DNA from: Epiperipatus broadwayi
Taxonomy: Eukaryota > Onychophora > Udeonychophora > Euonychophora > Peripatidae
Direction: 5' to 3'
NCBI GenBank assembly: GCA_028023455.1
Contig: JAQFVV010007261.1
Coordinates: 1 to 64,000 of the forward strand
Length of the DNA: 64,000 bases
In this document: positions 1 to 11,216 of the stretch, one piece after another
Numbering within the stretch: position 1 is the first letter of the stretch
Layout of the letters: the number at the start of each line of letters is the position of its first letter
Program-made: the position numbers and the translations under genes
The notes under the pieces: model-generated
What the model was told of the DNA's origin: nothing
The model's database searches: none
What the model saw: the letters and a program-made list of their open reading frames with translations, nothing else

Positions 1-596
1 GCTAGCGCTTCTTTCATTATCAATGTTTTTAGATACATTGGTTGTTTTTAGATCCATTCCTTCGTAAGGCTTTCAAACTCATTAACTTGAATTCATTTTC
101 TAATTAGAAAATGAATTCTTAAAATCAGAAAATGATTTTAATTAGGAAATTCTTATCTTTTTTTTTCTAATTAATAAAACTTTAACTGTTGTTTTGCAAA
201 GAGAAAATCTGAAAGCTTATCAAAAGAATGTAGCTTTTAATCATTAAACTTTAACAACTTATTTAAAAATAAAATCAAACATTCCCAACACAATGAATCT
301 TTTAAACAATTATATATATTTAAATATTTACAAATATATACGCACAATCCATGCAGTTATAATATATAAATTCATGAATAATTCTATCATGAATTTATTA
401 ATAGAATTGATCAATTTAAATCTGAAACTAATTATTTGAATACACATTTATGAAACAAGTTATTCTTTATGGAAATTAGCATGGATTGAACGTATAAAGC
501 CCCATTGCATTGGAAATTTAAGGTTAGCACTAGGGTTTGAAGTGGGCTTATGGCTAGAGGTCATGAATCAAGTTGAACTCAGATCCGACTGCTTCA
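1..596 (-). mobile_element. 3' LTR (partial) of giant-LTR retrotransposon
   Basis: This segment is a close copy of 3931-4516, differing by small indels and scattered substitutions. It also matches, more distantly, the reverse complement of 28052-28640. Read on the minus strand it begins TGAAGCAGTCGG at position 596, directly after a purine-rich stretch, and it continues off the left edge of the window. With the full LTR at 1837-4516 in the same orientation, this fits the start of the downstream (3') LTR. It contains an AT-rich palindrome at about 91-117. There is no coding potential. The visible part is about 22% of the LTR length inferred from the complete copy. Confidence 0.75.
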
Positions 597-612
597 TTTC
601 TTTTCACTTAAA
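597..612 (-). other. polypurine tract of giant-LTR element
   Basis: On the minus strand the bases just before the LTR read AAGTGAAAAGAAA, then the LTR start TGAAGC. A purine run touching the 3' LTR is the usual primer site for plus-strand synthesis in LTR retrotransposons. This fixes the orientation of the element. Confidence 0.6.
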
Positions 613-854
613 AAAACAATGAAAAAAAACTCTTTACTTATGTGTGATACATTGGCATAAGTGTACTTGACTAGTTGTTAGACTCTGGGAGAACAGCGTG
701 AATGTGAATAATATCATCTGTACAAACTACAAAATTATACATGTCTCACTGTGATCATTTTCTTTTAAATATTATCTAGCTTATAATAGGCTTATAATAA
801 ATCGGTCCGATAATGAAGTCTCATTTTTCCTATGGTTGTGTCAGTCGGTCGTCT

Positions 855-1500
855 ATATATATATATCTGTCCTTTAATGTTTGTCCTATTGTTTCCCTGG
901 ATCAGGTGGCACATATGGTTTTAACTTTTGATACTGGTCATAGTCTTGGTCCTTTATTGTCGGTGTCAAGTTCCCATAATCTATTGTTGCCATTAATTCT
1001 TTGGCCTTTTCTGTGACTGATTGCACAAAAAACAATTCTTTAACATTATCTCAATGAGGGATGGGGTTCTCTCCTGGGTCTCCTTTGAAAATTTGAGTTT
1101 GTATTGAGGATCCAGGGAATGGCATCTGTAAAGTCCTCATACAATGTTGAGGATTCATCATCTGTCTCATTTCTAATTTTGGTTTTATTTGACTAGTGGT
1201 CTGAACATCTTCTTTTTCCCATTATGTATTTATCTCAGATTCTTCGACCATTTTTTGATTTGACTCATCTTCTTTGCCGTCGGCTTCTTTTGGTGTGGTC
1301 TGATCATCTTCCTCATCTATTTTTGGGGCTTCAGAAGGATTTATTTCTTGCTGATGTGGCTTTTACATTCTCTGGGTTTGAGTTTGTGTGGATGCCTCAG
1401 AAGCTTCCTCAAGCCTTAAAATTATTTCCATCATCATCATCATTAGCTTTCTGTTTTCTCTCATTTCTCTGAGGATCATATGTAAAGTGTCTCTTTCCAT
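855..1500 (-). pseudogene. decayed gag-like open frame
   Basis: On the minus strand an ATG at 1500 starts a frame of about 44 codons (MERDTLHMILREMREN, then a methionine run and TQTQTQ). It is interrupted by a stop, and further coding-like segments follow after more stops and frame changes. One reads QIFKGDPGENPIPH, then a stop, then DNVKELF; it resembles the F-x-G-D-P entry to the capsid-like part of Gag in LTR retroelements. Hydrophilic stretches rich in E, D, K and Q precede it. No zinc knuckle, protease, reverse transcriptase or integrase was seen before the 3' LTR. Position between a candidate primer site and a polypurine tract supports the gag reading; the similarity itself is weak, and another low-complexity protein is possible. 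Confidence 0.4.
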
Positions 1501-1819
1501 TTTTGAAAATAAGTAAATAATATAATATAATAAACAATGTGAATCAAACTTATGGCACTCTCTGTATACTTAAATAATAATTTTTCTCTTCAGTACATTT
1601 AATTAGGTCTCTGACTACTGGTCCCATTATCCCTATTTTAGTTAGCTGCTGCATATTCTCTTTCCCCATGTACTGTATCTCCCTTTTTTAGTTTAATTTA
1701 GTTTACCTATGTTTTTCTTAGTTTAGCTCTTTCTATTAATTCTTTGAATGAGACACGCATTTTATTAAAAAAAAAAACTACGTAAAGATAAGGGAAAAAA
1801 ACATTGTTCAACTTTGGGT

Positions 1820-1836
1820 GCCCAAAAACATAACCA
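1820..1836 (-). other. candidate tRNA primer-binding site
   Basis: The LTR ends ...GGTACA at 1837 on the minus strand. The next bases are TGGTTATGTTTTTGGGC. A PBS starting TGG right after a terminal CA is standard because tRNAs end in CCA. The boundary is fixed independently, because homology with the solo LTR at 28052-31596 stops at the same GGTACA. The matching tRNA was not identified. Confidence 0.5.
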
Positions 1837-4516
1837 TGTACCATGTCAAAAAACCCACCAAAAAAAACTGAAAGTCAGATCCAAACTCAGCTGGTTCAAA
1901 CTGAATTCAAACCCAATTCACCAGATCAGATTAGCATAAATCGACGGCACAGTGCTATGTACCAAGAAACTAGCTCAACAGTTGGTGAGGATCAGAGACC
2001 CCTGAACTGACACTAATATTGGTTAATCAATTAACTAAGATAATTTTTAAATCGAATCATATGTATATGTTCGGGTTGCCAACACAGACAGTGAGTATTA
2101 ACATTAAAAATAATTATAAAGGAATTAAGCACTAAGAAACCAAGTGTGTTAGGAAATATTTAATAATAATAGTTTGTTTTGTTTGAGTTTTAAATAATGA
2201 TTATATTAATTAATTCTAGTCCTTAAACAAAGTTTATAATTATAATACAAGTGGCGGTACTTATTATATGCCAATGAATATTACACAATATTTGAAAGTC
2301 TATGTCTATGCCCCCAACAAGAAAATAAAAGGCAGATAAAGGTATTCATTAGTAAAGGCAATTTTTACTCTAATTTCATACGAAAGAATGTGATATTTAT
2401 TTTCACATTCGCAAATCTATTCATGAAGAGCAAGATACGTATTTTAGGGCATAACTTTTAATCTTTATTAGAAAACTTATTTTGAGATATAATGGAGAAT
2501 TTGTTGGACTTTAATTTAAATCACTTCATCATGAATTACAAGCATAAGAGCGGGCTTTACTGGAACAGAGAGGTAACAGTGCTGATGAATTATGAGCTAT
2601 AAAGTGAAATTGAAAGATGATGGCTAGTTGATAATCGAAGTCCTATGGCAGCTTGATCTGACAAGTCTTATGCCCTTTGACTAATATGAACAGGAGAGGA
2701 AGTGCTTTCTTCCTCGATAATTTAAAATATCAGAAACTATCACCGACCAGCCTAACGGAGTGAAAGATAGACGTAAGCCAGCAGTGTTGAAGATGATGAC
2801 TTGCTAGTCACCATTTGAAAAATAAAACCCAGTAATAGAATGCTCTACGTGATGACTTGATCAATTTCATTAAAGTCAAAGGAGCTTTTAACTAAAACTA
2901 TTTTAATGCATTATAAAATTATATTCATCATGCCCCAAATATCGTGCCCCTCCTGAATATTAATAGACAGTGAAAACAATCTGAATTAGAATGTATTTAG
3001 TTGATTCCTTTATCTACCCTTTTTACAAAAACATTTTAGATTATACATGAATAAAGAAATATTGGTGAATATGAGAAAAAAACATTTTAACATTATATAT
3101 ATGCATATATAAACATTTGTAAATTAGATAGGAGCTGGGGACATAGGTGAAAAATGGAGCTAATAATTAACTATAAAAATAACAAACATTTAATAATTTC
3201 TTTCGACTCGATGATTGATAGAACTGTGCAAATCTAGTTCTAATGGGCGAAAATTATTATCAGAGTTAATATTATATTTTCTACATAAGGCAAATAGAAC
3301 AAAGGAGTTTATCAAGTCGAAAGATTATTGGCATATAATTAAAAATAAACGACATTAATAAAGCACACAAATATATATATATATATAATATAATAAATGA
3401 ACCGCCAAGTAAGAAAAGAGAAAGTTTAAAGACTAGAGGTTGAGAGAATTATAATACAAGTTTACAGTAGCATGAATAAAAGGTTTTATAAAGATTATTA
3501 CATTAAAGAATAAAAGAGCTCTAAAAGAGAGTGTAAAGTAAAGTTCGAAACTGGCCAGAAAGATTAAGGTTCATTTGGAAACATATTACCCAATTCTTCC
3601 GGGGCTGGTTCTTAGTTTACATGTCCAGGTTGGTAAAAATGTAGGCATGCATTTAGTTGATTACTTGAACAGCATTTTAGTGGCTTTTTATAATTTTAGC
3701 AGCATGTTTGGTCCGGAAAAGATTCAGCAGCTTCATTGAAGATTTTTAGGGGACTTCAGGAACAATAGCCAGATTCCTGACGTTTAGCCCCTTATCATGG
3801 TAGGAACACTTTTTGAATTCACGATTTTGAACAGCACATAGTTTACTGGCACTTTTTCTGCAACAAAGATGGCTTTTTTTTCTCCAAACTTTTCATTGCT
3901 ATATATACTGTCCTCTCTGATGCCTTCAGGCTAGCGCTTCTTTCATTATCAATGTTTTTAGATACATTGGTTGTTTTTAGATCCATTCCTTCGATAAGGC
4001 TTTCAAACTCATTAACTTGAATTCATTTTCTAATTAGAAAATGAAAATCAGAAAATGATTTTAATTAGGAAATCCTTATCTTTTTTCTAATTAATAAAAC
4101 TTTCTGTTGTTTTTGAAAAGGGAAAATCTGAAAGCTTATCGAAAGAATGTAGCTTTTAATCATTAAACTTTAACAACTTATTTAAAAATAAAATCAAACA
4201 TTCCCGACGCAATGAAACTTTTAAACAATTATATATATTTAAATATTTACAAATATATACGCACAATCCACGCAGTTATAATATATAAATTCATGAATAA
4301 TTCTATCATGAATTTATTAATAGAATTGATCAATTTAAATCTGAAACTAATTATTTGAATACACATTTATGAAATAAGTTATTCTTTATGGAAATTAGCG
4401 TGGATTGAACTTATAAAGCCCCATTGCATCGGAAATTTAAGGTTAGTACTAGGGTTTGAAGTGGGCTTATGGCTAGAGGTCATGAAGCTAGGATCGAACT
4501 CAGATCCGACTGCTTA
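1837..4516 (-). mobile_element. 5' LTR, full length (~2.68 kb)
   Basis: On the minus strand this runs from 4516 to ...GGTACA at 1837. It aligns along its length with the plus-strand copy at 28052-31596: for example 1890-1990 with 31395-31540, 2540-2600 with 30830-30890, 3150-3350 with 29270-29440 plus 30200-30260, and 3931-4516 with 28052-28640. The copies are of nearly equal length once a 746-bp nested insertion in the other copy is removed (about 2.68 against 2.80 kb). Its first 586 bp recur at 1-596. Outside the LTR at 4517-4531 lies (TA)n, as at the solo copy, suggesting insertion into TA-rich DNA. No conserved coding frame is seen. The TG start is blurred here (the junction reads TATAAGC). 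Confidence 0.7.
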
Positions 4517-4531
4517 TATATATATATATAT
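4517..4531. repeat. (TA)n microsatellite
   Basis: Short TA run between the outer end of the giant LTR and the LINE relic; probably the insertion target. Confidence 0.8.
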
Positions 4532-4829
4532 TTAATAACAAATATTCTGTGAGTGTTTTTCATATGGAAAAATAAGCTTTTCTCAGAGCAGTAATTTTTG
4601 GATATTCACCAGCCTTCAATGTAGAGTGAATAATTTTTTTGTGCAGCTCATCAGTAATACTTGCAATTTTATAGGTGGGGAAGATATCTGTGTAATATGG
4701 TTAATTGTGTGAGAGATAATGTTGACAAAAGCAATCCATGCTTGTGGAGGATTTAGGTCTAGCTTTATCATTTTGAAGATTGTTATATAGATTTCAGAAA
4801 ACAGAAAATCTATGGTTAAACTTGGAAGT

Positions 4830-5538
4830 AATGTTCAAATTGTTTTATTAGTCGATAATTATGTTTTATATGACATGTTAATGTTTATGGTGACAAATAA
4901 TGCTAGGTGGTCTGATTGTGTTGTGTTATTGAAAGATATATTAAACATATGGTGTAGCATAGGAGAGTAGAAGACCAAGTCAATCAGTGAAGAATCTCTA
5001 CCATTGTTAAAGGATACTGTATTATTTGGCAGACATCATTCTCCACTCATCAGTAGAATTTTGAGTCTGTGAAGTCATTTCTTAACAAATTGACTATAAG
5101 ACATGTTGAAGTCCCCTAATAATAAACATGGATATGATGATTATGCAAGGAGGAAGTTAATTGTCAATATTAGCTTATTTACTATTGCTGGCCTTGGAGG
5201 TATATATACAAAAACTATGTTTAGAACTATCGCTTGATGATTTAATGTGATGATCATTATATGAAAATCCATGTAAAATATTCTAAATGAATCTAATGGG
5301 CATGTTCTATTAATAATTGCACACATGCCTGCTGATTGGTTTAATTGATGTTTTTGAGAAAATAGAGAAACCATGATTATGTAAATAGTCTGATGGTTCT
5401 ATACATGAGCTGTCATATTTTTGTTTCAAGAAAATCAAGCACTTGAGGTTGAGTAATACTAAGCCAGTTTGAGAGGTCCATGACTTTTGCCATGAAGTTT
5501 AAACCCCTTAGATTAAATGCACTGATTTTTACTTTCAT
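4830..5538 (-). pseudogene. LINE ORF2 N-terminus: AP endonuclease domain
   Basis: The frame opens with an ATG at 5538 reading MKVKISAFNLRGLN, the usual start of AP endonucleases in non-LTR retrotransposons; the homologous plus-strand copy reads SINVVGINVRGLN. Further in are VFVYIPPRP, LLGDFN at about 5105-5122 (the catalytic GDFN motif) and QSDHLALFV with SDH at 4907-4915 (catalytic Asp-His). At least two frameshifts and several stops break it, and the expected glutamate segment is damaged. The enzyme would nick target DNA to prime reverse transcription. It is inactive as it stands. Confidence 0.7.
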
Positions 5539-5595
5539 ATTAATTTATAAGAAATTGAAATCAATACTATTTCAAAAGAAAAGTGGTCATGCACA

Positions 5596-7239
5596 CTAAT
5601 CACCCTCCATTTCTTGATCATAATCTGTGTCATTAACAAAAGACCCAAATTCTGACAAATCATGATGGTCCTGCATCTCAGGAGAAATTGAACATGGTGT
5701 GCTTTTGAAAGCTGAGTTTAGACACTCATCAAGAATTGAGCAGGGTGTGGTTTTGGTGGCTCCATTTACTAGATCATTTTCTAAGATATTTGCAATTTCA
5801 TTGTCCTCAAGGTTTAAGTTGTTAATTTTTACTTTTTTATATTGTATATGTAAGATGATAGTTTGTTCTTCTTCACTAGAATTTTGTGATTGAGTCTCTT
5901 TTTTTGATGCACGCTTCTTGCAAGGATGGCGACCTGGTTTTCTCCTTTCCATGATATTTCTTGTACTTATTTGTGATGAGTTTGGCACTATATCATTGGA
6001 GGGCGACCTAGTTTTCTCCTTCCCATGATATTGCTTGTACTTATTTGTAATGAGCTTGGCACTATTTCATCCATGATATGTGTGAACATTTTATTTTTTT
6101 TGTAACTTTGTACTAATCCATCCATGATATTGGTGGATGTTTTATTTCTTATGACAGGTGTAATTACATGTTCTGAGTCTTTTAGTACGCAATTACTTTT
6201 ATTTATTTTAGTTGGTTTTTCTGTTTCTAATTTACTTTCAAAGTTAATAAGTAAATCATTTGTTTCTTGCATATTTGTTTAACAGCTTACATTGACTTAT
6301 ATTTTATTCAGGGCATCTCACTGTGTGTGTATTTATCTTATTACAATGTTTGCATCATATTTTAATACAGATGTTTCCAAATGACATCTTTGGCCACACT
6401 GGAAGGATTGAGGTTTTAATTCACATATAATCAGAAGTAGGATTGCTTAGTGATTTGCATAGGTATGTTTTGCAGTTTCACATTATTATTCTGTTTCACT
6501 TTGTACTCATAGTTATTGATATAGACAATGATGGGGGTATCTTTCAAGTGAAATGGTTGGAAGTGTATTACTGTTCCAAATGGTTCAATTATTCTTTTAA
6601 AATCATTGACAGTATAATTAAAAAAAAACATTTTTTAAGATGCCTGAAATTACATTCTGTCTATTCTGATTTTATTATTAGAAGTTCATAATTGCGAGGG
6701 TTTTAATTTTTTTTTAAAAATGTTTTTTTTGCTCTGTATTAAAGAATTTTAGTATGAGGTATTGAGAATTGGGATGATCTGCTATTCGCAGAATACTATC
6801 CCATAAGTCATTGCGGGTAAGAGCCTGGTATAATAATTCCTTAGGGGACCTGTATAATGAGTAGTTGAGATCAATAATTGTTACAAGGACAGACTTCTGT
6901 AAAGAATTGTTTAAAGGAAGTGAATAGACCTTTTGGCACAGTTTCATTGAATTTCTCCAAGATGTTCTGCAATTCATCTTCTGTCCACATAATTGGGGAG
7001 TTTATCTGGTTTTTTTCATTTGAGGTGACATTTAAATCTTGTTCTGTTATATCTGCTATTGTTGTTTTTCTAAATCTCGGTTTTGAATCCAAGTTCTTAT
7101 TAAGATAGAAGGCATTTTTATTTGTAGCTCTGTCTTTAGCTAGCGATTTAGTAATGCCATCATATTTGGGTGAAATTTCTCCATGTGGTTTTTGACTAGT
7201 AGTGGGCATGTTAATATGATTGCTTGCCGCCAACACCAC
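5596..7239 (-). pseudogene. LINE ORF1 relic with AT-hook-like repeats
   Basis: At least four open fragments in order (7239-6871, 6977-6714, 6272-5988, 5988-5596), offset by frameshifts. The segment SPKELLYQALTRNDLWDSIL plus following residues corresponds to FPTEQLFEIIKSNHLGNGIH at 15826-16206 of the plus-strand LINE, so this is the same ORF1 family. Near the C-terminus a basic motif, GRRKLGRPP, recurs as ERRKPGRHPCKKRASKK; both resemble AT-hooks (core GRP). They come from a direct repeat of about 70 bp (about 5934-6003 and 6003-6072). The end is acidic. ORF1 proteins usually bind the element's RNA; a DNA-binding role for the basic repeats is inference. No RRM or zinc knuckle was identified. 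Confidence 0.55.
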
Positions 7240-7420
7240 ATGTGAATTAATTACAGATGTTTAATCAACACACACAATGTATACGTATATTTGCCTTTGT
7301 CTTAATCAGAAGTAAGTCACAATTTTGAGGGTTTATCTCCAGTAAGAAAATGAATAATGAATGATAGAAATTAGACCTTCATTCATGAAGATCAGGGCAT
7401 ACTCATGCATGTACACTTAT

Positions 7421-7421
7421 A

Positions 7422-7497
<76 letters not shown>

Positions 7498-7509
7498 ATT
7501 ATAAATTGA

Positions 7510-7574
<65 letters not shown>
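7421..7574. repeat. (ATT)n microsatellite
   Basis: About 150 bp of nearly pure ATT with one short interruption (ataattataaattga) near 7493-7508. It sits exactly at the 3' end of LINE copy 2, so on the minus strand it reads as an (AAT)n tail. Confidence 0.95.
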
Positions 7575-7575
<1 letters not shown>

Positions 7576-8151
7576 ATGTTTCAAAGGGCCTTTATTGTCT
7601 CAAAATAATACATTAGTGGTTACATGTAATATCCTGGGTTTTCCATTCTGCCAAATGTTATAACATAATTTTCATGCGTATCCTACTAAGTTTCTTTATA
7701 ATGTTTAATTTTCCAACTTACAATGTTCAAACTGGTGTTACTGGTCCTATGTTTTTTTAAATGTGTCCTATTCCCAAAATTCACCGATGTTGCTAGATTT
7801 CAGGTTTTCAAAAATAAAAAAACTCACTATACAGGTTCCTAAGAGTTTTATTATTTTTATCACTATAACATTGATCTAATCTTAAGTAATGACCAGGTTG
7901 CTGCATAAATGTCAGGTCTGGCCAGTGTCTTATACCTTTTCTGTATCATTGCAAGTTTATTTGAAAAAGTAGCTGGATGACTCCTGGAATTGTTACCAAT
8001 TAGGAAGGTGCATCTAGTACACGAGTATGCATATAGCACAAAGGTTTCTGCCCTGACACTTGGTGTTAATCCCTCTGTAAATGCAGAAATTAATTGATGC
8101 ATTGTTACATTAGACTTCCTGTAATTGCTAGTTATCTGATTTCTTATCTGC

Positions 8152-8226
8152 GTAAGGCACTCACAGTAATATCCTCAGATGTGATAGGGTTTCCTCAGCT
8201 CGATGGCATAACCCACAAAAGGGATC
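8152..8226 (-). pseudogene. LINE C-terminal zinc-knuckle segment
   Basis: Minus-strand reading gives DPFCGLCHRAEETLSHLRIL, then a stop. The C-x2-C...ET...H pattern is the cysteine-histidine motif found after the RT in AP-endonuclease LINEs. The plus-strand LINE has the counterpart CSLC...DETFNHLIHAC near 20168-20235. The final cysteine is lost here. Confidence 0.5.
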
Positions 8227-8486
8227 AATTGATGTATACAATCTTTTTCAGCAAAGAAAATATGTGGTAGGTAATGCAGATAAGTTAAGTTTTATCAGAC
8301 AATTAAAAACCTTTGGTTCTAAGGCCCATCATTTATATCTTTTAACCAGTTGTTTATTATTAATTCCCAGTATTGATTCCAAAGCAATTTTGTTATTATC
8401 TTCATTTATTAGTTCATAAATTTTCCAGTATTTGTACTTATTAACAAATTGCTCTGGGATTTTTGATTCTACTTTACAATGATATA

Positions 8487-8687
8487 TTAATTGTTCAAAA
8501 TATGATAATTTTTTGGTGGTGGTTTATCAGTTGGCATGACCTCTATGAGCTGCTTAATTTTTGGAAATTGTTTAACAATATCAATTATATTGTTCCTCAT
8601 TCTCTGTTTGTCAAAAATACCAATATCATATAACCCCAAACCATTTTTATTCAGTGGTTGACATAGTTTTGCCATTGATATTGCCAC
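8487..8687 (-). pseudogene. LINE ORF2 fragment downstream of RT
   Basis: An open piece reading KLCQPLNKNGLGLYDI matches the typical P-x-GGLGL-x-D/N segment that follows the RT thumb in non-LTR elements. It is in order with the RT and zinc-knuckle pieces and is separated from them by stops. Confidence 0.5.
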
Positions 8688-8770
8688 AACTTTCCTTGAC
8701 GATAGTAGCTGATTGCAAATGGTCTTAATTTTAGAGATAAAAGCCTTTCAAAAGCAACCACCAGTATAAA

Positions 8771-9909
8771 TTAAACTATCTTAGTCATCATCAAACTATT
8801 AATTAATTGAATCTTAGAATATACTGACATATAGGTATTGGCTAGAGAGTTTACTATTTGTTGGATTTCATTTTTTAATTTGTTCTGCAAATGACATCTC
8901 TTGCCAGTAGTCTCCAGATGGAATGGAAACCCAAGGAATGAGCCTGGCTTTGCCTGGAAAATGGATGTACATGGCCTTCCCGTGAATATGGTCCACACTG
9001 CTGTTTTTTCTGGATTGAAACCTAGTTTAAATTCATTTGAGTATTCTTCTAAAATCATCTGTAGTTGTGGTATCTGCTTTTTTGATGTCAGGAAAACTGT
9101 AATATCATCCATGTATGCAATGCAGGTCAAGTTTTGACCTGTTCCTGGGATCTCCATTCTTTCAAATGCCTGTTGTATTCGAACAAGAAGGGGATTTATA
9201 TATAAAATTAATAAGATGGCACTAAGTGGGGACCCTTGTTAAAGTGATTTAGTTGGTGTGAAAGCTGGCAAATTTTTGCCATTTAGGGTAATGTGAAGTT
9301 CACGATTTAAGAGTAAATTTGTTATAACACACATACATATATATGATTTTGGCATTTCAGTATCATTCAATAATCTCAACAGTATAGATATGTCAACATT
9401 GTCAAAAGCCAAAGCAATATCCAGCTGTACAAAAATCGGGCCATATCTTTTCTTTTCTCTAACTGATGTCAAAATAGCCTTAAATAACATAGCAGCTTGT
9501 GTGGTAGATGAATTTTTTTTTGCAAATTGAGCTGGAGAAATCATTAGCAAAATAAATGGTTCTATTTTATCTTTATCTACTTTCTCAAAAATCTTTATGG
9601 GCAATAGACCCATTGATATTGGCCTTATCTCTGATAACAAAAGGATGGGCTTCTTTTTTTATTAAATAGCACCATCGCGATCGTATTAACTCCTTCCATT
9701 GTTATTATTCCTTGCGATAAATAATTTTCCAGCTGGCACAGGCATTTTCTAGTCAGCTTGTCAATGTATTTTAATATGAACAGTGGAATTCCAGGGCTTC
9801 CTGGGTGACAGTTGTTTGGCATTTCATTCATTTTCATTATAAAATCATCTATTGCATATGGTGATTCAATCTCTGCCATTCCAAATACATTTGGCTGGTA
9901 TTGTATCAA
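8771..9909 (-). pseudogene. LINE reverse transcriptase domain (YMDD), broken
   Basis: Three consecutive fragments cover the RT. 9909-9625 holds NCHPGSPGIPLFILKYI (fingers; compare K-A-x-G-x-D-G-I-P) and VNTIAMVLFNKK. 9640-9239 holds RPISMGLLPIKIFEKV and VQLDIALAFDNVDI, with the first catalytic Asp in the LDIALAFD block. The frame then meets a stop at 9238 inside what should read QGSPLSAIL. 9157-8771 holds CIAYMDDITVFL, with YMDD at 9104-9115, and PGSFLGFPFH. The catalytic aspartates are kept, but stops and frame changes make it non-functional. AYMDD with RPIS and an AP endonuclease suggests the L1/Tx1 side of the LINEs; the clade is not certain. Confidence 0.75.
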
Positions 9910-10300
9910 TTTCCCTGGTCCAGCTTATCTTTAAAGTAGTTAAGAATTGGGAAGATTATATTATTTCCAGTAAATGTTTCATTGTTGATTTTAATTGCTA
10001 ATGGCACTTTGATTTCTGGTCCCCTCCCTAATGCCCATCTAATGTATTGCCGAGTCCATGTGTGTTGATGCATTAGACATATTCTCCTTTTTTTTAATTT
10101 TTAAATATCTCTTCAGTGTTTCACATGCCTTGTTATAAGCATTTGTTAGTATATGTATACATTTCTGTGTGTGTTGAGTAGGGGTTATCGCCACAATATG
10201 TTTATGAATTTGTTCTGCAAGCTTCAACATCCCTGAGGGAGGTGGCTGATTTTTCACTGTATGATTAATGTTAAATGATAAGATATTAATGTAAGTTAAA

Positions 10301-10347
<47 letters not shown>
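10301..10347. repeat. (ATT)n microsatellite
   Basis: ATT run at the 5' (upper) edge of LINE copy 2; partner to the tract at 7421-7574. Confidence 0.95.
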
Positions 10348-10348
<1 letters not shown>

Positions 10349-10505
10349 GTAATAATCTGTATATTTATACTTTACATTTGTCTTCAATATAATAATATTA
10401 ATTCGTGCTTTCACACTTCCAACGTAAAGCTATAACAACAAATTGAAAACTAAATTAAATGGATGAGCGCTTTCAAGAAGATGCACTTCTCATATTCATA
10501 GCCAG

Positions 10506-10564
<59 letters not shown>

Positions 10565-11214
10565 CATCATCATCATCATTATTATTATCTTTAGCATATG
10601 GGCATGTAAACCCTGAGCTTAGCTTAATATATTTATTATTATTAGACCATATCATGTTAATATTGTCTGCCTATATATGCTGAGAATAGTACATACTTAT
10701 ATTATCAGTTTACATATTTTGTGCTAGTGGCATTTTTATTTATCATTGTTTTCTATGTACAAGTTTGGCTATTGACCAAGATGTTGGTTTTCTGATTAAT
10801 CACTCTTGGCTTTATTGTATCATCTTGTGGAAATATTCTCTATTTATTTTCTTTTTAAAGTTACACTATATTAATTATTTTACACTGTATAGTAATATTA
10901 TTTTAATACTTATTTCCAAAATCCACAATTACTTTACATAATTTAATGTTATTAACAAATTAGAAAATTATGATTTTTAGAAAGCATTGATTCACAACAA
11001 AATAATATAAAGAAAGCGAGGTTATTTGAAGTGAAAGACCGACCTCAGTGCATAATTTATTAAAAGAAAATAATGTGATTCAATTTATATATCAAAAGTA
11101 AATATCCAATCCTGTGGAAACCCATTCAAACTTTTTCTATATCTACTTGTTAATCATTAAATCAAATTACTTTCATAAAATATTTTGATATAAGTTTATG
11201 GTGAATTTTTGATA
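10348..11214. other. AT-rich sequence with a second ATT/ATC tract
   Basis: Non-coding. A run of ATT passing into ATC lies at 10508-10588. Open frames there encode only poly-Leu or poly-Asn and are translations of the microsatellite. Nothing else is recognised. Confidence 0.7.
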
Positions 11215-11216
11215 TA

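Larger units (their letters stand above)
4533..7360 (-). mobile_element. LINE copy 1: ORF1 plus endonuclease, 3' part missing
   Basis: Minus-strand non-LTR retrotransposon. Reading 5' to 3' (high to low coordinates) it has a broken ORF1 (7239-5596), then ORF2 from 5538 with an AP-type endonuclease domain, then about 300 bp of post-endonuclease sequence that stops at the (TA)n beside the giant LTR. No reverse transcriptase remains. The gene order and ORF1 sequence match the plus-strand LINE at 14972-20940. If the LTR element inserted into this LINE, the missing half may lie beyond the left edge of the window. Confidence 0.75.
7576..10262 (-). mobile_element. LINE copy 2: reverse transcriptase and C-terminus, 5'-truncated
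   Basis: Minus-strand LINE fragment of the same family. From 5' to 3' it holds a pre-RT segment (10257-10039), RT (9909-8771), a thumb/C-terminal region (8687-8487), a CCHC-like knuckle (about 8226-8152), a final open piece (8102-7863) and a 3' tail going into (ATT)n. ORF1 and endonuclease are absent. Both ends abut ATT tracts (7421-7574 and 10301-10347), so it may have inserted into a pre-existing ATT microsatellite. Confidence 0.75.

Noticed and set aside
813-1472. Plus-strand frames of 67 and 82 codons
   Set aside because: They overlap the minus-strand gag-like relic and have no recognisable features; they are probably its antisense shadows.
1-4516. Reading the 1-596 / 3931-4516 pair as two LTRs around a 3.3-kb interior on the plus strand
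   Set aside because: The solo copy at 28052-31596 shows that the repeat continues as one 2.7-kb unit. Polypurine tract, primer site and gag relic all point to the minus strand with longer LTRs.
10459-10683. Open frames with long poly-Leu (plus strand) and poly-Asn (minus strand) runs
   Set aside because: They are translations of the ATT/ATC microsatellite and carry no other coding signal.
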